From a bacterium (GTDB lineage Bacteria > Bacteroidota > Ignavibacteria > Kapaibacteriales > UBA961), in NCBI GenBank assembly GCA_022844575.1, contig JALHLL010000006.1, positions 1 to 31,890 of the forward strand: a stretch of DNA of 31,890 bases, read 5' to 3'. The first letter of the stretch is position 1, and the number at the start of each line of letters is the position of its first letter. The notes below the pieces were generated by a model, which made no database searches, was not told the DNA's origin, and worked only from the letters and a program-made list of their open reading frames with translations. Shown one piece after another: positions 1 through 7,193 of this stretch. The position numbers and the translations under genes are program-made.

Positions 1-340
1 ACCCCTTTGTCAGAGGGGAATTTAATTCTATTTCTTCACAATTCCCTCCGTCGGAGAGGTGCCGTAGGCGGGGTGGTTGTATTTTTCGTTAATTCTTGTT
101 TGTGACACCCCGTCAGACTTCGTCTGCCACCCCTCTGTCAGAGGGGAATTTAATTCTATTTCTTTACAATTCCCCTCCATTGGAGGGTGTCATGAAGTGA
201 CGGGGTGGCTGAATTTTTCGTTAACTCTTGTTTGTGACACCCCGTCAGATTTCATCTGCCACCCCTCTGTCAGAGGGGAATTTAATTTCCTTTCCTACAA
301 TTCCCCTCCCTTGGAGGGGTGCGCTTTAGCGCGGGGTGGT
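1..340. repeat. Tandem GC-rich intergenic repeats (about 125-160 bp)
   Basis: Repeated modules can be read directly. A CACCCCGTCAGA...TCTGCCACCCCTCTG block, followed by AGAGGGGAATTTAATT, recurs at about 106, 236 and 395. Each is followed by a CAATTCCCCTCC...GGAGG...GGGGTGG block in inverted relation. The CCCCTCTG/CAGAGGGG and CCCCTCC/GGAGGGG pairs form short local hairpins. The same modules recur at 25635-25850 and 28060-28950. Open frames through this stretch (for example 77-379 on plus) only translate the repeat and are not considered genes. Confidence 0.85.
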
Positions 341-354
341 CGTATTATTCACCG

Positions 355-498
355 AACAGATTCACTCCGTTCAGAATGACATTGATGCGTGTTTGACACC
401 CCGTCAGATTTCATCTGCCACCCCTCTGCCAGAGGGGTGGCAGATGAAATCTGACGGGGTGTCGTATCTGTCATTCTGAACAAAGTGAAGAATCTGTT
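355..498. repeat. Nested inverted repeat with 69-bp perfect palindrome core
   Basis: Positions 395-463 form a perfect palindrome of 34-bp arms around one central C. It begins GACACCCCGTCAG and ends CTGACGGGGTGTC. It is flanked by a second inverted pair: AACAGATTCACTCCGTTCAG...GAC on the left (about 355-380) and GTCATTCTGAAC...GAATCTGTT on the right (about 471-498). The whole could fold as one long two-tier hairpin or a cruciform. The outer arms are the same module that forms the inner hairpins of the 28-kb array, so module order is permuted here. Confidence 0.9.
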
Positions 499-679
499 CC
501 CCCTCTTTATCTCCCCAAGTGGAGACTTTAGAAATAGGAGAAGTTAAATTTTTGTGTTTAATTTCATCCGGAAGATTGTATTCGAGTGATTACAATAGGT
601 AAATACATGATAAGCAGAGATTTTCAAACAAAAAAAAACGCTGCCGCCCGGTTTATTCACTACTCACACTTTATGAGTA

Positions 680-1171
680 TTATTTAGGAAGGTTTAGGTA
701 GAACTTACCATTAGTAATAGATGATTTTCCGGAACCTTCACGAACAACGGTGCCGCTAAAAGTACCTTCCAATACCGTAGAGTTCGACTTTGTTATTGTT
801 GCGCTGACACTCCCCCCTCCTAAACTTGACCAACCTTCAAGAGTGGTCCCGTCAACTTTAGTATAACCAAGTTCAAGTGCATTCTCAACATTGTCCGATG
901 TATAAGTTCCCGGCGGTAATTCCGATTTTATGGTAAAGTCAAGAAAACTCGTATTACTTGTACCGGAAACAACAATCCTATCGCCAAATTTATAAACGGA
1001 AATATAGTAACCACTCAAATTTGAACCATTAATAGTCGCGGAAAAAGAATCTTTAGCAGGTACTTCATTATTATTATTGTCCGGCGGTGCAGTAGGTTTA
1101 TCCTCTGAGCAACCGCCAAGCGCAATCATAATACAAATGGCACAACAAGTAAAAAAACGTGGTAGAAACAT
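680..1171 (-). CDS. Small lipoprotein, possibly DUF6252-like
   Basis: Predicted 163-residue exported lipoprotein. The N-terminus has a hydrophobic stretch ending in a lipobox (ALGGCSED, Cys about 21), then an Asn/Pro-rich linker typical of outer-membrane lipoproteins. The mature part starts with DSFSATINGS and ends with a GTFSGTV...ITNGKF pattern. That resembles the beta-rich Bacteroidota lipoproteins grouped as DUF6252, but the match is by eye and uncertain. No catalytic motif is visible. It has no operon partner: a repeat hairpin at 1325-1391 separates it from the next minus-strand genes. The start ATG is the only one ahead of the signal peptide. Confidence 0.75.
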   Translation of the reverse strand: MFLPRFFTCCAICIMIALGGCSEDKPTAPPDNNNNEVPAKDSFSATINGSNLSGYYISVYKFGDRIVVSGTSNTSFLDFTIKSELPPGTYTSDNVENALELGYTKVDGTTLEGWSSLGGGSVSATITKSNSTVLEGTFSGTVVREGSGKSSITNGKFYLNLPK

Positions 1172-1324
1172 AAAAACACCTTATGATGAATGATTAAGGA
1201 AACACAACTACAAGAGCGATACGATAGAGTGTTCTCACAAAAATATTGAATAATTCTAAACGGCATTCAAGTGTCAAGGGCATGTTGCCATAGAAGTGAT
1301 TTCCGTAAGGTATAATACTCTGCT

Positions 1325-1391
1325 CTGTCATTCTCAATAAAGCGAAGAATCTATTTCGTGTGCAGATTCTGCGTTACAACCTGAGTGACAG
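1325..1391. repeat. Solitary copy of the inner hairpin repeat
   Basis: CTGTCATTCT at 1325 pairs with the diverged AGTGACAG ending at 1391. In between lie GAAGAATC and AGATTCTGCG around the loop TATTTCGTGTGCA. This loop is nearly identical to that of the copies at 28349, 28547 and 28732 (TATTTCGTGTACA). The inner module therefore occurs without the GC-rich outer modules. Confidence 0.7.
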
Positions 1392-1434
1392 GTACATTCA
1401 GAGAGGTGACAATTCACTGCTCCCTATCACTTAT

Positions 1435-1875
1435 CTACTGATGTCCGTATAATTTTCCATTTTCGGCATTTTTCCAATAAATCATATCTACAAGCTCATT
1501 TTTACTATTATAGAGCAGTAGGGTATCGCCTTCATTTCGCATAAAGGGTTTTCCGCTTGTGTTTACTATCGTTAGGGTGTCTTTGCCCGGAATGGTTGTG
1601 CCGCTAAATTTGAATGAATACTCATCCTTTGTCGATTCTTTATCCACTACACGCCAATTATCAAGGTTTATGTTTGTTTTGCCATAGTTTTTCAGTCGCG
1701 CCAATTCCTCATAATCGGGTGTTGTATTCGGCATTATATCCATAAATCGGATGCTGTCATTGGTGAACCCCTTGGGCATTTGTTCGGGTGTTTCTTTTAT
1801 TCTTGGTGGCACGCTTATGTCTTCGCTGCATGAACATGCCGCAACTATTAGTAGAATAAGGGGTAAATTTTTCAT
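1435..1875 (-). CDS. Lamin-tail-domain-like lipoprotein
   Basis: 146-residue exported protein if started at the ATG giving MKNLPLILL. The upstream in-frame ATG at 1899 would add eight polar residues before the signal peptide and overlap the preceding gene, so the inner start is preferred. The signal peptide ends in a lipobox-like AACSCS. The mature region (YEELARLKNYGKTNINLDNW, then a Y-x-F pair, IPGKDTLTIVN, DTLLLYNSKNELVD) follows the beta-strand pattern of a lamin tail domain, an Ig-like fold common in secreted Bacteroidota proteins. It follows the Cys-rich gene at 1883-2098 by a few bases, so the two are probably co-transcribed. Role unknown. Confidence 0.75.
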   Translation of the reverse strand: MKNLPLILLIVAACSCSEDISVPPRIKETPEQMPKGFTNDSIRFMDIMPNTTPDYEELARLKNYGKTNINLDNWRVVDKESTKDEYSFKFSGTTIPGKDTLTIVNTSGKPFMRNEGDTLLLYNSKNELVDMIYWKNAENGKLYGHQ

Positions 1876-1882
1876 CGTTTGT

Positions 1883-2098
1883 TTATTTGGGTTGAACATT
1901 AGTGCTGTCCTTTATGAGGGTATCTTGTCGTTTCTTATTCGTATCGGTTTTGGTTTTTATACTTACGTGTTTACATGCGCCGCATGTACCGCCGCTTTTG
2001 CAGTGTTTGCATCCCGTACATTTGCCTCCGGCTTGTATTGCTGTAATTTGTGCCGCATATAATAGGGCAGTAATGATAATAAGCAGAAAAAGTCTCAT
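1883..2098 (-). CDS. Small secreted cysteine-rich protein
   Basis: 71 residues. An N-terminal hydrophobic segment (LFLLIIITALLYAAQITAIQA) is probably a cleaved signal peptide. It is followed by a compact cluster CTGCKHCKSGGTCGACKH, that is CxxCxxC-x5-CxxC with two His. The tail is Lys/Thr/Asp-rich. The spacing suggests metal binding or a disulfide knot, but no named family is recognised. It lies directly upstream of the lamin-tail-like lipoprotein, about 8 nt from that gene's preferred start. An antisense ORF at 1902-2102 is its shadow. Confidence 0.65.
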   Translation of the reverse strand: MRLFLLIIITALLYAAQITAIQAGGKCTGCKHCKSGGTCGACKHVSIKTKTDTNKKRQDTLIKDSTNVQPK

Positions 2099-2606
2099 AT
2101 GATTTTTACACCGGTTTACACACTCGTTTTCACAATGAGTTATATGTATAGAATCACTATAAATTAGGATAAAAAATCAATGTAAACAAAATTTACGGAC
2201 TCTGTGATATGGTAAGCATGAGTAAGCCCCTATACTATATCAATACTCACTATAAACTATTGCGTAATCAGGCAGTATCCTGTGGTAACTTTTATTAACT
2301 CTTGGTTGTGGGGAAGTATCTTCCTAATTACATAGATTGTATTGCGTTAGGGGTTTGTCCTTTGTTTTGTTTTCTATCCGCCGATTATATCTCATGTAGG
2401 ATTACCGTATTACCTTGTTACACATATAATACTACTATGGTATTGTTTTCTGTTATGTTGTTACACTTACAATACTGTTGTTGTTGGCGGTATCGTGTGC
2501 AATCGGTTATGGAATTCGTCCGGGTAATGGAAATTTCATGATATACATAGGGTATTGTAACAAGCACATTTGTAATGATTTGTTAAAGCCTTGTATGCAA
2601 AAGCCG
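2099..2606. other. Intergenic stretch, no gene recognised
   Basis: About 500 AT-rich bases. The only longer frame (2302-2541, plus) encodes a low-complexity Cys/Tyr/Leu-rich string without a start context or domain and is not accepted. The end of the stretch carries the tmRNA promoter. Confidence 0.5.
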
Positions 2607-2614
2607 TATTTTTG
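2607..2614 (+). promoter_or_regulatory. Candidate tmRNA promoter, TAnnTTTG -7 element
   Basis: TATTTTTG matches the Bacteroidota -7 consensus TAnnTTTG and ends 10 bases before the mature tmRNA 5' end at 2625. A TTTG lies at 2579-2582, 24 bases upstream. That is longer than the usual 19-21 spacing, so the -33 part is weak. Confidence 0.5.
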
Positions 2615-2624
2615 CATATCCTAT

Positions 2625-2986
2625 GGGGATGAATTGGTCTCGACGGGATGAAATGTTCTTGAGGGAGCGTGCCGAGCTACGCTGGTGGAGCTCGTTAATA
2701 CAACCGGCGAAATTATAACTGGCAACTCTTATGAGTATGCTATGGCTGCTTAAGAACTAAGTTAGCCATCATCGGTCTCGTATGTGTTCGTTCATCCGAA
2801 CACCGGTGTCGTTTTTAACGAAATAGTGTTATGGTATTTCGGTGTGCCATAATGCGAGATTTTCACTGATGGCAATAATGCTCCTGTTGTTCGGATACCA
2901 TTATTGTAAGATTTGAATGAGCAACTGCGCACGAAGAGCCCACGGCTCATGCATTTCGGACGCGGGTTCGACTCCCGCCATCTCCA
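2625..2986 (+). ncRNA. ssrA: Transfer-messenger RNA (tmRNA)
   Basis: Rescues stalled ribosomes by trans-translation with SmpB. The 5' end GGGGATGAATTGGTCTCGAC and the 3' end GGGTTCGACTCCCGCCATCTCC form the tRNA-like domain. Acceptor arms GGGGATG and CATCTCC pair with one G-U. The T-loop TTCGACT is intact. The internal reading frame at 2706-2753 (GGC...TAA) encodes the tag GEIITGNSYEYAMAA. It is one-piece, not permuted. The tag start (GGC) is inferred from position and from the GE-start common in Bacteroidota tags; the YAMAA end resembles tags of Chlorobi. CCA appears only partly encoded (A, C). Confidence 0.95.
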
Positions 2987-2997
2987 CTTTACGTATA

Positions 2998-3025
2998 AAA
3001 AGCATATCGTTTACGGTATGCTTTT
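2998..3025 (+). terminator. Hairpin downstream of tmRNA
   Basis: AAAAGCATA pairs with TATGCTTTT around a 10-base loop, 12 bases past the tmRNA 3' end. The trailing T-run is short, so it may act in 3' processing or as a modest intrinsic terminator. Confidence 0.6.
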
Positions 3026-3221
3026 ATGCTTTATGGTGTATTCTATCATTACACAGTCAATAAAAAACTCTATCATTATTCATGGCTAAGCGCAGTGTAC
3101 GTACAATGCTTTTGTTTGTAATATTTAATGTATTCGATTGATTTATTCCACATTCGTAATAATGTAAAAGTCTAATAAAAGTAGTTTTCTCCTTCTCCGT
3201 TTATACATAATACTTACCGCT

Positions 3222-3917
3222 ATGTCCTTCTTTAACGTTATCCTGAAGTCCAATACAAAAATTGCACGATTATTCCTTATATGTAATTGGACTTTATTGT
3301 GGGTCGGTGCATTGTCTTTATTGTCAAGTCAGCGTATAAGCTGGTCACTTCCTTTTGAACTATTGTTCAATTTTCATGATTATAGTTGGTATGGCACATT
3401 ATTAGGTCTTATCGTAACGGGGCTGATGTCCGCGCATTCCTTACTCATGGCAATATTCTTTGGTTTTTGGATTCGCGGCACTTATAATAATATGCGAGTG
3501 TTTCCGCATTTGGAGCGGTTGTATTTTACACGCTCAAAGCCATGGTGTACAATTTTCCCTGTTATTAACTTGTATCTGCCTTTTTTTATTCTTCATGAAA
3601 TCTATGAAGAAACATTATACGCTTTTACCGAAAAAAATATTCAGCCGGAGAAAAAACTCAATACCGCTTTTATAAAAATATTATGGTTTGTAACAGTTTT
3701 TCAGGCATTAGATTCCATAGCATTATCACCATTTTTAAGATTCTTTTTTCTGAATGGTTCCGAATATGGCATTCTTATACTTAATACATGTACATTTCTG
3801 TTTTCCATTCTCGGTGTATATGCCGCTCATCGGATAGTAAACGATTATAATGAGATTGAACACTTGGTTGTACATTATTCTGCTAATGAGAATGAACCGG
3901 AAGAAGATATATATTGA
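3222..3917 (+). CDS. DUF4328-like multi-pass membrane protein
   Basis: 231 residues with about five hydrophobic segments (roughly residues 15-37, 57-83, 107-125, 148-168, 183-205) and an acidic cytosolic tail ending NEPEEDIY. The central part has YNNMRVFPH followed by KPWCTIFPVINLYLPFFILHEIYEE. This follows the pattern of DUF4328 proteins (Y-x-N-[LM]-R, then W...P-[IV]-x-N-L-x-x-P-x-x-[IL]-x-E-[IL]). Function of that family is unknown. It stands alone between the tmRNA and a lipoprotein on the same strand. Family assignment is by eye; that it is a real membrane protein is much surer. Confidence 0.7.
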   Translation: MSFFNVILKSNTKIARLFLICNWTLLWVGALSLLSSQRISWSLPFELLFNFHDYSWYGTLLGLIVTGLMSAHSLLMAIFFGFWIRGTYNNMRVFPHLERLYFTRSKPWCTIFPVINLYLPFFILHEIYEETLYAFTEKNIQPEKKLNTAFIKILWFVTVFQALDSIALSPFLRFFFLNGSEYGILILNTCTFLFSILGVYAAHRIVNDYNEIEHLVVHYSANENEPEEDIY

Positions 3918-4012
3918 TGCGATATACTTTGTGCTCCGTCCTTCGTAAGAGTATGAATTTCTGATTTTCGCGTGTGGATAATGTCCTTATCACAAAGTAT
4001 GAAATAAATTCG

Positions 4013-4020
4013 TAACTTTG
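4013..4020 (+). promoter_or_regulatory. Possible promoter, TAACTTTG
   Basis: Matches TAnnTTTG, 104 bases upstream of the lipoprotein ATG at 4125. No clear -33 TTTG is seen, so this rests on the -7 element alone. Confidence 0.3.
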
Positions 4021-4124
4021 TTATAAGTGATTACACCAAATTTGTTTACCTGCTTTCAGCCATACAATGGCAGGTACATATATTCGCCAAATACATATTT
4101 TTTTCATTATACTGTGTTGATATT

Positions 4125-4820
4125 ATGAAATGCTTTTATGTGCTTTTGTGTATAGTCTTTTTTATCGGTTGTAGTGATGATGAACCGATAAGCCCAAATC
4201 CTACGCCGCCGGCTTCACGCAATATTGCGGATTATATGTATAGTGGCAAGGCGGGTACGGAGTATTGGATTGAAGAAAAGATAACGGTGATTGATACGAA
4301 TAATAATACAAACATTCGTAGGAATGATACAATAGCCGTTCGTATCAATAATCCTAACTTTAATCATCCGGTACTGGGTTTATGTGTTGAGACTTTCGAA
4401 TTATATCCCCATATGGATTATTCCATGCGCGATACGGTATATTATCTCATCAAGAATGATGCTATCCATGTTTCAAATGCTTTCCTCCATGACCCGGACG
4501 CCGAAATTGTAGAAATGTTGAGAGCACCTTTGCAAAAAGGCACTAAAACAATGACAGCCGGTGCGGAAGCTGAAATTACCGATGTAGATGTACCGATAAC
4601 AACATCGGCAGGCACATTCTCAACTATAGTTGTAAAGGGCGGTAGTAAAGTAAAAATAACCGAGTATCTCGATGCCGAACAAGAAAATGAATACTACTTT
4701 ATTGAAAAAGCCCATTTCGCCAAGGTGGTACAGAAAATTACTTTCATCTATAAGTATAAAGGAAAAAAGGAAGTTACTCTACGAGAGTACACACTTGTTA
4801 ATATTAAAAACGCCCAATAG
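4125..4820 (+). CDS. Lipoprotein of unknown function
   Basis: 231 residues. The signal peptide MKCFYVLLCIVFFIGCSDDE has a lipobox with Cys at residue 16, then the SDDEP acidic stretch often seen in surface lipoproteins of this group. The mature part begins with a Pro-rich linker. It then alternates short beta-like segments (IEEKITVID, VRINNPNF, YYFIEKAHFAKVVQKITFIYKY). Its layout, a 'treated as text, no enzyme motif' beta-rich domain, recalls the neighbour at 5144-5983, but the sequences are not clearly homologous. Gene ends TAG. Confidence 0.75.
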   Translation: MKCFYVLLCIVFFIGCSDDEPISPNPTPPASRNIADYMYSGKAGTEYWIEEKITVIDTNNNTNIRRNDTIAVRINNPNFNHPVLGLCVETFELYPHMDYSMRDTVYYLIKNDAIHVSNAFLHDPDAEIVEMLRAPLQKGTKTMTAGAEAEITDVDVPITTSAGTFSTIVVKGGSKVKITEYLDAEQENEYYFIEKAHFAKVVQKITFIYKYKGKKEVTLREYTLVNIKNAQ

Positions 4821-4937
4821 GTACAAACACCGAAGTGTATAACGCAATGTACTCCGTGAAGTAAAATCACGCTTACGTTTCATTCTTTCATAAAAATTGT
4901 GCAATTTTGTGGACACGGAATCATTGCGTTCCCAATC

Positions 4938-5019
4938 GGAGGGCTCGCATAATGGTATTGCAGCGGTCTTGAAAACCGCCGGGAGTGATCCTGTGGGGGT
5001 TCGAGTCCCTCGCCCTCCG
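4938..5019 (+). tRNA. tRNA-Ser (anticodon TGA)
   Basis: Acceptor GGAGGGC pairs with GCCCTCC. The anticodon stem GCGGT/ACCGC encloses CTTGAAA with anticodon TGA, reading UCA codons. A class II variable arm CGGGA-GTGA-TCCTG is present, as expected for Ser. The T arm is GGGGG-TTCGAGT-CCCTC. CCA is not encoded. A terminator follows at once. Confidence 0.93.
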
Positions 5020-5023
5020 CTAC

Positions 5024-5058
5024 AAAAGCCCTTCATTTGTAAGGGCTTTTCTTTTTTT
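5024..5058 (+). terminator. Intrinsic terminator after tRNA-Ser
   Basis: AAAAGCCCTT pairs perfectly with AAGGGCTTTT around a 7-base loop and is followed by C and seven T. Confidence 0.88.
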
Positions 5059-5143
5059 GTGTAATGGTAAGAGACAGTTTGTTATTCAATGTGTTATTAG
5101 TGTATATACATTTTTCCGTTATATTTTTTATTTGAGGATAACT

Positions 5144-5983
5144 ATGTTTACGATGCGTTCAGTTCTTTCTTGTTTGGCTATAGTAGCTTTACTCGGCTTT
5201 GCTTCATGCTCCGATTCCTCGTCACCGAGTAATAACAACAACGACAATAACAACAATAATACACCGACTAAAAACTATATGCCTTTAGCAGATGGTAATT
5301 CATGGGTATATGACGATGTTGATTTGGATACGCTTACAGGCAATCCGATTGCAAGCTCTCTTGCGGAAGTGACGGATAGTATCGTATTGGTTTCAACCGT
5401 AGCCGGTAGAGCCAATGCAAGTACCTTAAATAGTTATGTAGCAGGTATTGAGACCAATTCCTCTGTGGTTGCCAAAACATCCACTACATATGATATGCGT
5501 ATGAAAACGCCTTTCTTAGATGAGTTTGTAAAGGATACGAAAGCGTCTTGGAGGACCCTTGTCGATTTTTCGAAAGATACGTGGATGGTACTTGATACAA
5601 ACCTTGCGAACATCCCCTTTGTTGAAACTGAGTTTAGTGGCGTTCCGGTTGTGGTAAAAGGCAGCGGAAACTTAAAAGTAACGGGTAGAAAAGGTAGCAC
5701 AGGCAATGTTATGCTCGATGGTAAAAGTGTTCCTACACAAGAATACATTATTGAAACAACTGTTGCCGCCACCTTAGCTGCCAATATAGGGTTAGTAACC
5801 TTCGAGCCGCTTAATGTTACAACAACTACCCGTATATGGTTTGCAGAAGAAATAGGAATTGTAAAAAGTATTGAAGCACCCGTTAAGGTTGAGGTAAAAT
5901 ACTCGGGTCTCGCATCAGGTACGCAAGTACAGAGTTTTCTTGGCAAAGAACGTACATTAAAAAGATATAAAGTATCTAAATAA
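5144..5983 (+). CDS. Lipoprotein with Asn-rich linker
   Basis: 279 residues from the ATG at 5144 (MFTMRSVLS); a second ATG nine bases on (5153) is equally usable. The frame is open further upstream into tRNA-Ser, but that part has no coding sense. The signal peptide has a lipobox LLGFASCSD. It is followed by an extreme Asn/Asp linker, NNNNDNNNNN. The mature domain opens with YMPLADGNSWVYDD. A 'PL.DGN.W.Y' opening of this kind is frequent in secreted proteins of Kapabacteria/Ignavibacteria-type genomes. No enzymatic motif. The gene sits between two intrinsic terminators, so it is probably a single-gene unit. Confidence 0.78.
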   Translation: MFTMRSVLSCLAIVALLGFASCSDSSSPSNNNNDNNNNNTPTKNYMPLADGNSWVYDDVDLDTLTGNPIASSLAEVTDSIVLVSTVAGRANASTLNSYVAGIETNSSVVAKTSTTYDMRMKTPFLDEFVKDTKASWRTLVDFSKDTWMVLDTNLANIPFVETEFSGVPVVVKGSGNLKVTGRKGSTGNVMLDGKSVPTQEYIIETTVAATLAANIGLVTFEPLNVTTTTRIWFAEEIGIVKSIEAPVKVEVKYSGLASGTQVQSFLGKERTLKRYKVSK

Positions 5984-6005
5984 TAGTAATTTTTTTGATA
6001 GTAAT

Positions 6006-6040
6006 AAAGCACGCTTAGTATATAAGCGTGCTTTTTCTTT
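6006..6040 (+). terminator. Intrinsic terminator
   Basis: AAAGCACGCTT pairs with AAGCGTGCTTT around AGTATAT and runs into TTC-TTTC. It ends the lipoprotein transcript upstream of nusB. Confidence 0.85.
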
Positions 6041-6086
6041 CTCTTTTCCGTAACTTCGTTAAGATTTCTCACAGAACTGAATACTC

Positions 6087-6683
6087 ATGGCTACACGTAT
6101 TATAAAACCGATTTCCGCATTATTTCCGGTAACTCAAAACGATTTTATTCGGGGCAATAGGCGTTTGGCACGCGAAAAAGCTTTACAAGTGCTTGCCGCA
6201 TGCGAAACTTCGGGTATAGAATGGCCTGCAATTTTTCCGCATATCATTATGCGCGAATTTACGTTTGATATAGAAGAAGAACGCGGCAAACCCGAAAAAT
6301 TACTCTCTCCTGCGGAAGTGGACGAATTGGAGGCGGATACGGCAATAAAATGGGAAAAGGACGAAGTGGAGTTTGCACGCGACCTTATTGTTGCTACGAA
6401 TAATGTTCGTGATTATGCCGATAAACTTGTTGAAAAATATGTGCAGAATTGGGATTATGACCGCATTGCCATTCTCGATAGGATTTTATTACGTATGGCT
6501 ATAGCGGAGCTTATTACTTTTTCCGAAATACCGCCCAAAGTAACCGTTAATGAGATTCTGGAAATTGCAAAACTATATTCCACCGATAGAAGCAATACCT
6601 TTATAAACGGTGTAATGGATTCGGTTATCGAAGAGTTAACAACGGATGGCAAAATTCAGAAATCAGGCAGAGGACTTACATAA
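6087..6683 (+). CDS. nusB: Transcription antitermination protein NusB
   Basis: 198 residues, longer than the ~140 of E. coli NusB, because of an acidic insert in the middle (FTFDIEEERGKPEKLLSPAE). The N-terminus RRLAREKALQVLAA matches the RNA-binding start of NusB. The C-terminal half carries the family signature: W-x-x-x-R-[IL]-x-x-[IL]-D-x-x-LLRMA-x-x-EL, PPKVTVNEILEIAKLYST, and the FINGVMD end. NusB works with NusE (S10) on boxA RNA in rRNA operons. Gene converges on the kinase gene, with 15 bases between the stop codons. Confidence 0.92.
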   Translation: MATRIIKPISALFPVTQNDFIRGNRRLAREKALQVLAACETSGIEWPAIFPHIIMREFTFDIEEERGKPEKLLSPAEVDELEADTAIKWEKDEVEFARDLIVATNNVRDYADKLVEKYVQNWDYDRIAILDRILLRMAIAELITFSEIPPKVTVNEILEIAKLYSTDRSNTFINGVMDSVIEELTTDGKIQKSGRGLT

Positions 6684-6698
6684 GGTTATAAAATCATA

Positions 6699-7193
6699 TT
6701 AAGCATCCGCTGTCGGAATTTCCACAAAAAAGGTCGTCCCCTTATCTTTACCTTCACTCTCCGCCCATATCTCGCCGCCATGTAAACCCACTATTTGTTT
6801 CACAATATGCAAACCTAAGCCGCTTGAATGTTCGGAGCCCGTCGGCACTGATGAAAGTCTTTTGAATTGCTGAAATAATTGCTGAATATCGGCTTGTGTA
6901 AGCCCTTGCCCCTGGTCGGCTACCGTAAAAAGTAATGTATTACCCATATTTTTTAGAGAAACGTTAATTGTGCTATTCTCATAAGAGTATTTTACCGCAT
7001 TGCCGATAATATTATCGACTACCTGCATAAAGCGTTCTTCATCGAGCATTGCATAACATTCCGAAAGATCGGTTAAAATCACTTGTTTCTTTTTACTTGC
7101 CGATAGAGAGAAAAAGTCAGCCGATTTTTTGACGAGTGAGCGAACATTCGTTCTATTTTTATCTAATTCAATAGTTCCCGTTTGTGCCGCAGC
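6699..7193 (-). pseudogene. HATPase_c part of histidine kinase, cut off by TAG
   Basis: This is the continuation, in the same frame, of the 7194-8981 protein after an in-frame TAG at 7194-7196. The first residues after the stop (AAAQTGTIELDKNR) are what follows the dimerisation helix in HisKA proteins. ATPase boxes are intact: N-box DNIIGNAVKYS, G1 DQGQGL, F-box FKRLSS, G2 GSEHSSGLGLHIVKQI. The only plausible internal start is GTG at 7082, without a visible ribosome site. Either this is the remnant of a kinase broken by a nonsense change, a separately translated ATPase half, or a readthrough product. Confidence 0.8.

Noticed and set aside
77..379. 100-residue plus-strand frame
   Set aside because: It translates the tandem repeat units (repeating HPSVRGEFN-type phrases) and has no domain or start context. 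The same holds for frames at 28020-28256, 28171-28401, 28364-28708, 28578-28793 and 28756-29022.
2302..2541. 79-residue frame
   Set aside because: Cys/Tyr/Leu-rich low-complexity string with no recognisable signal or domain and no ribosome or promoter context.
4985..5143. N-terminal extension of the 5144 lipoprotein back into tRNA-Ser
   Set aside because: The open frame overlaps the tRNA and a strong terminator; the signal peptide begins at the 5144 or 5153 ATG.
5434..6072. 212-residue minus-strand frame
   Set aside because: Antisense shadow of the lipoprotein at 5144-5983 and its terminator; no start or motif.
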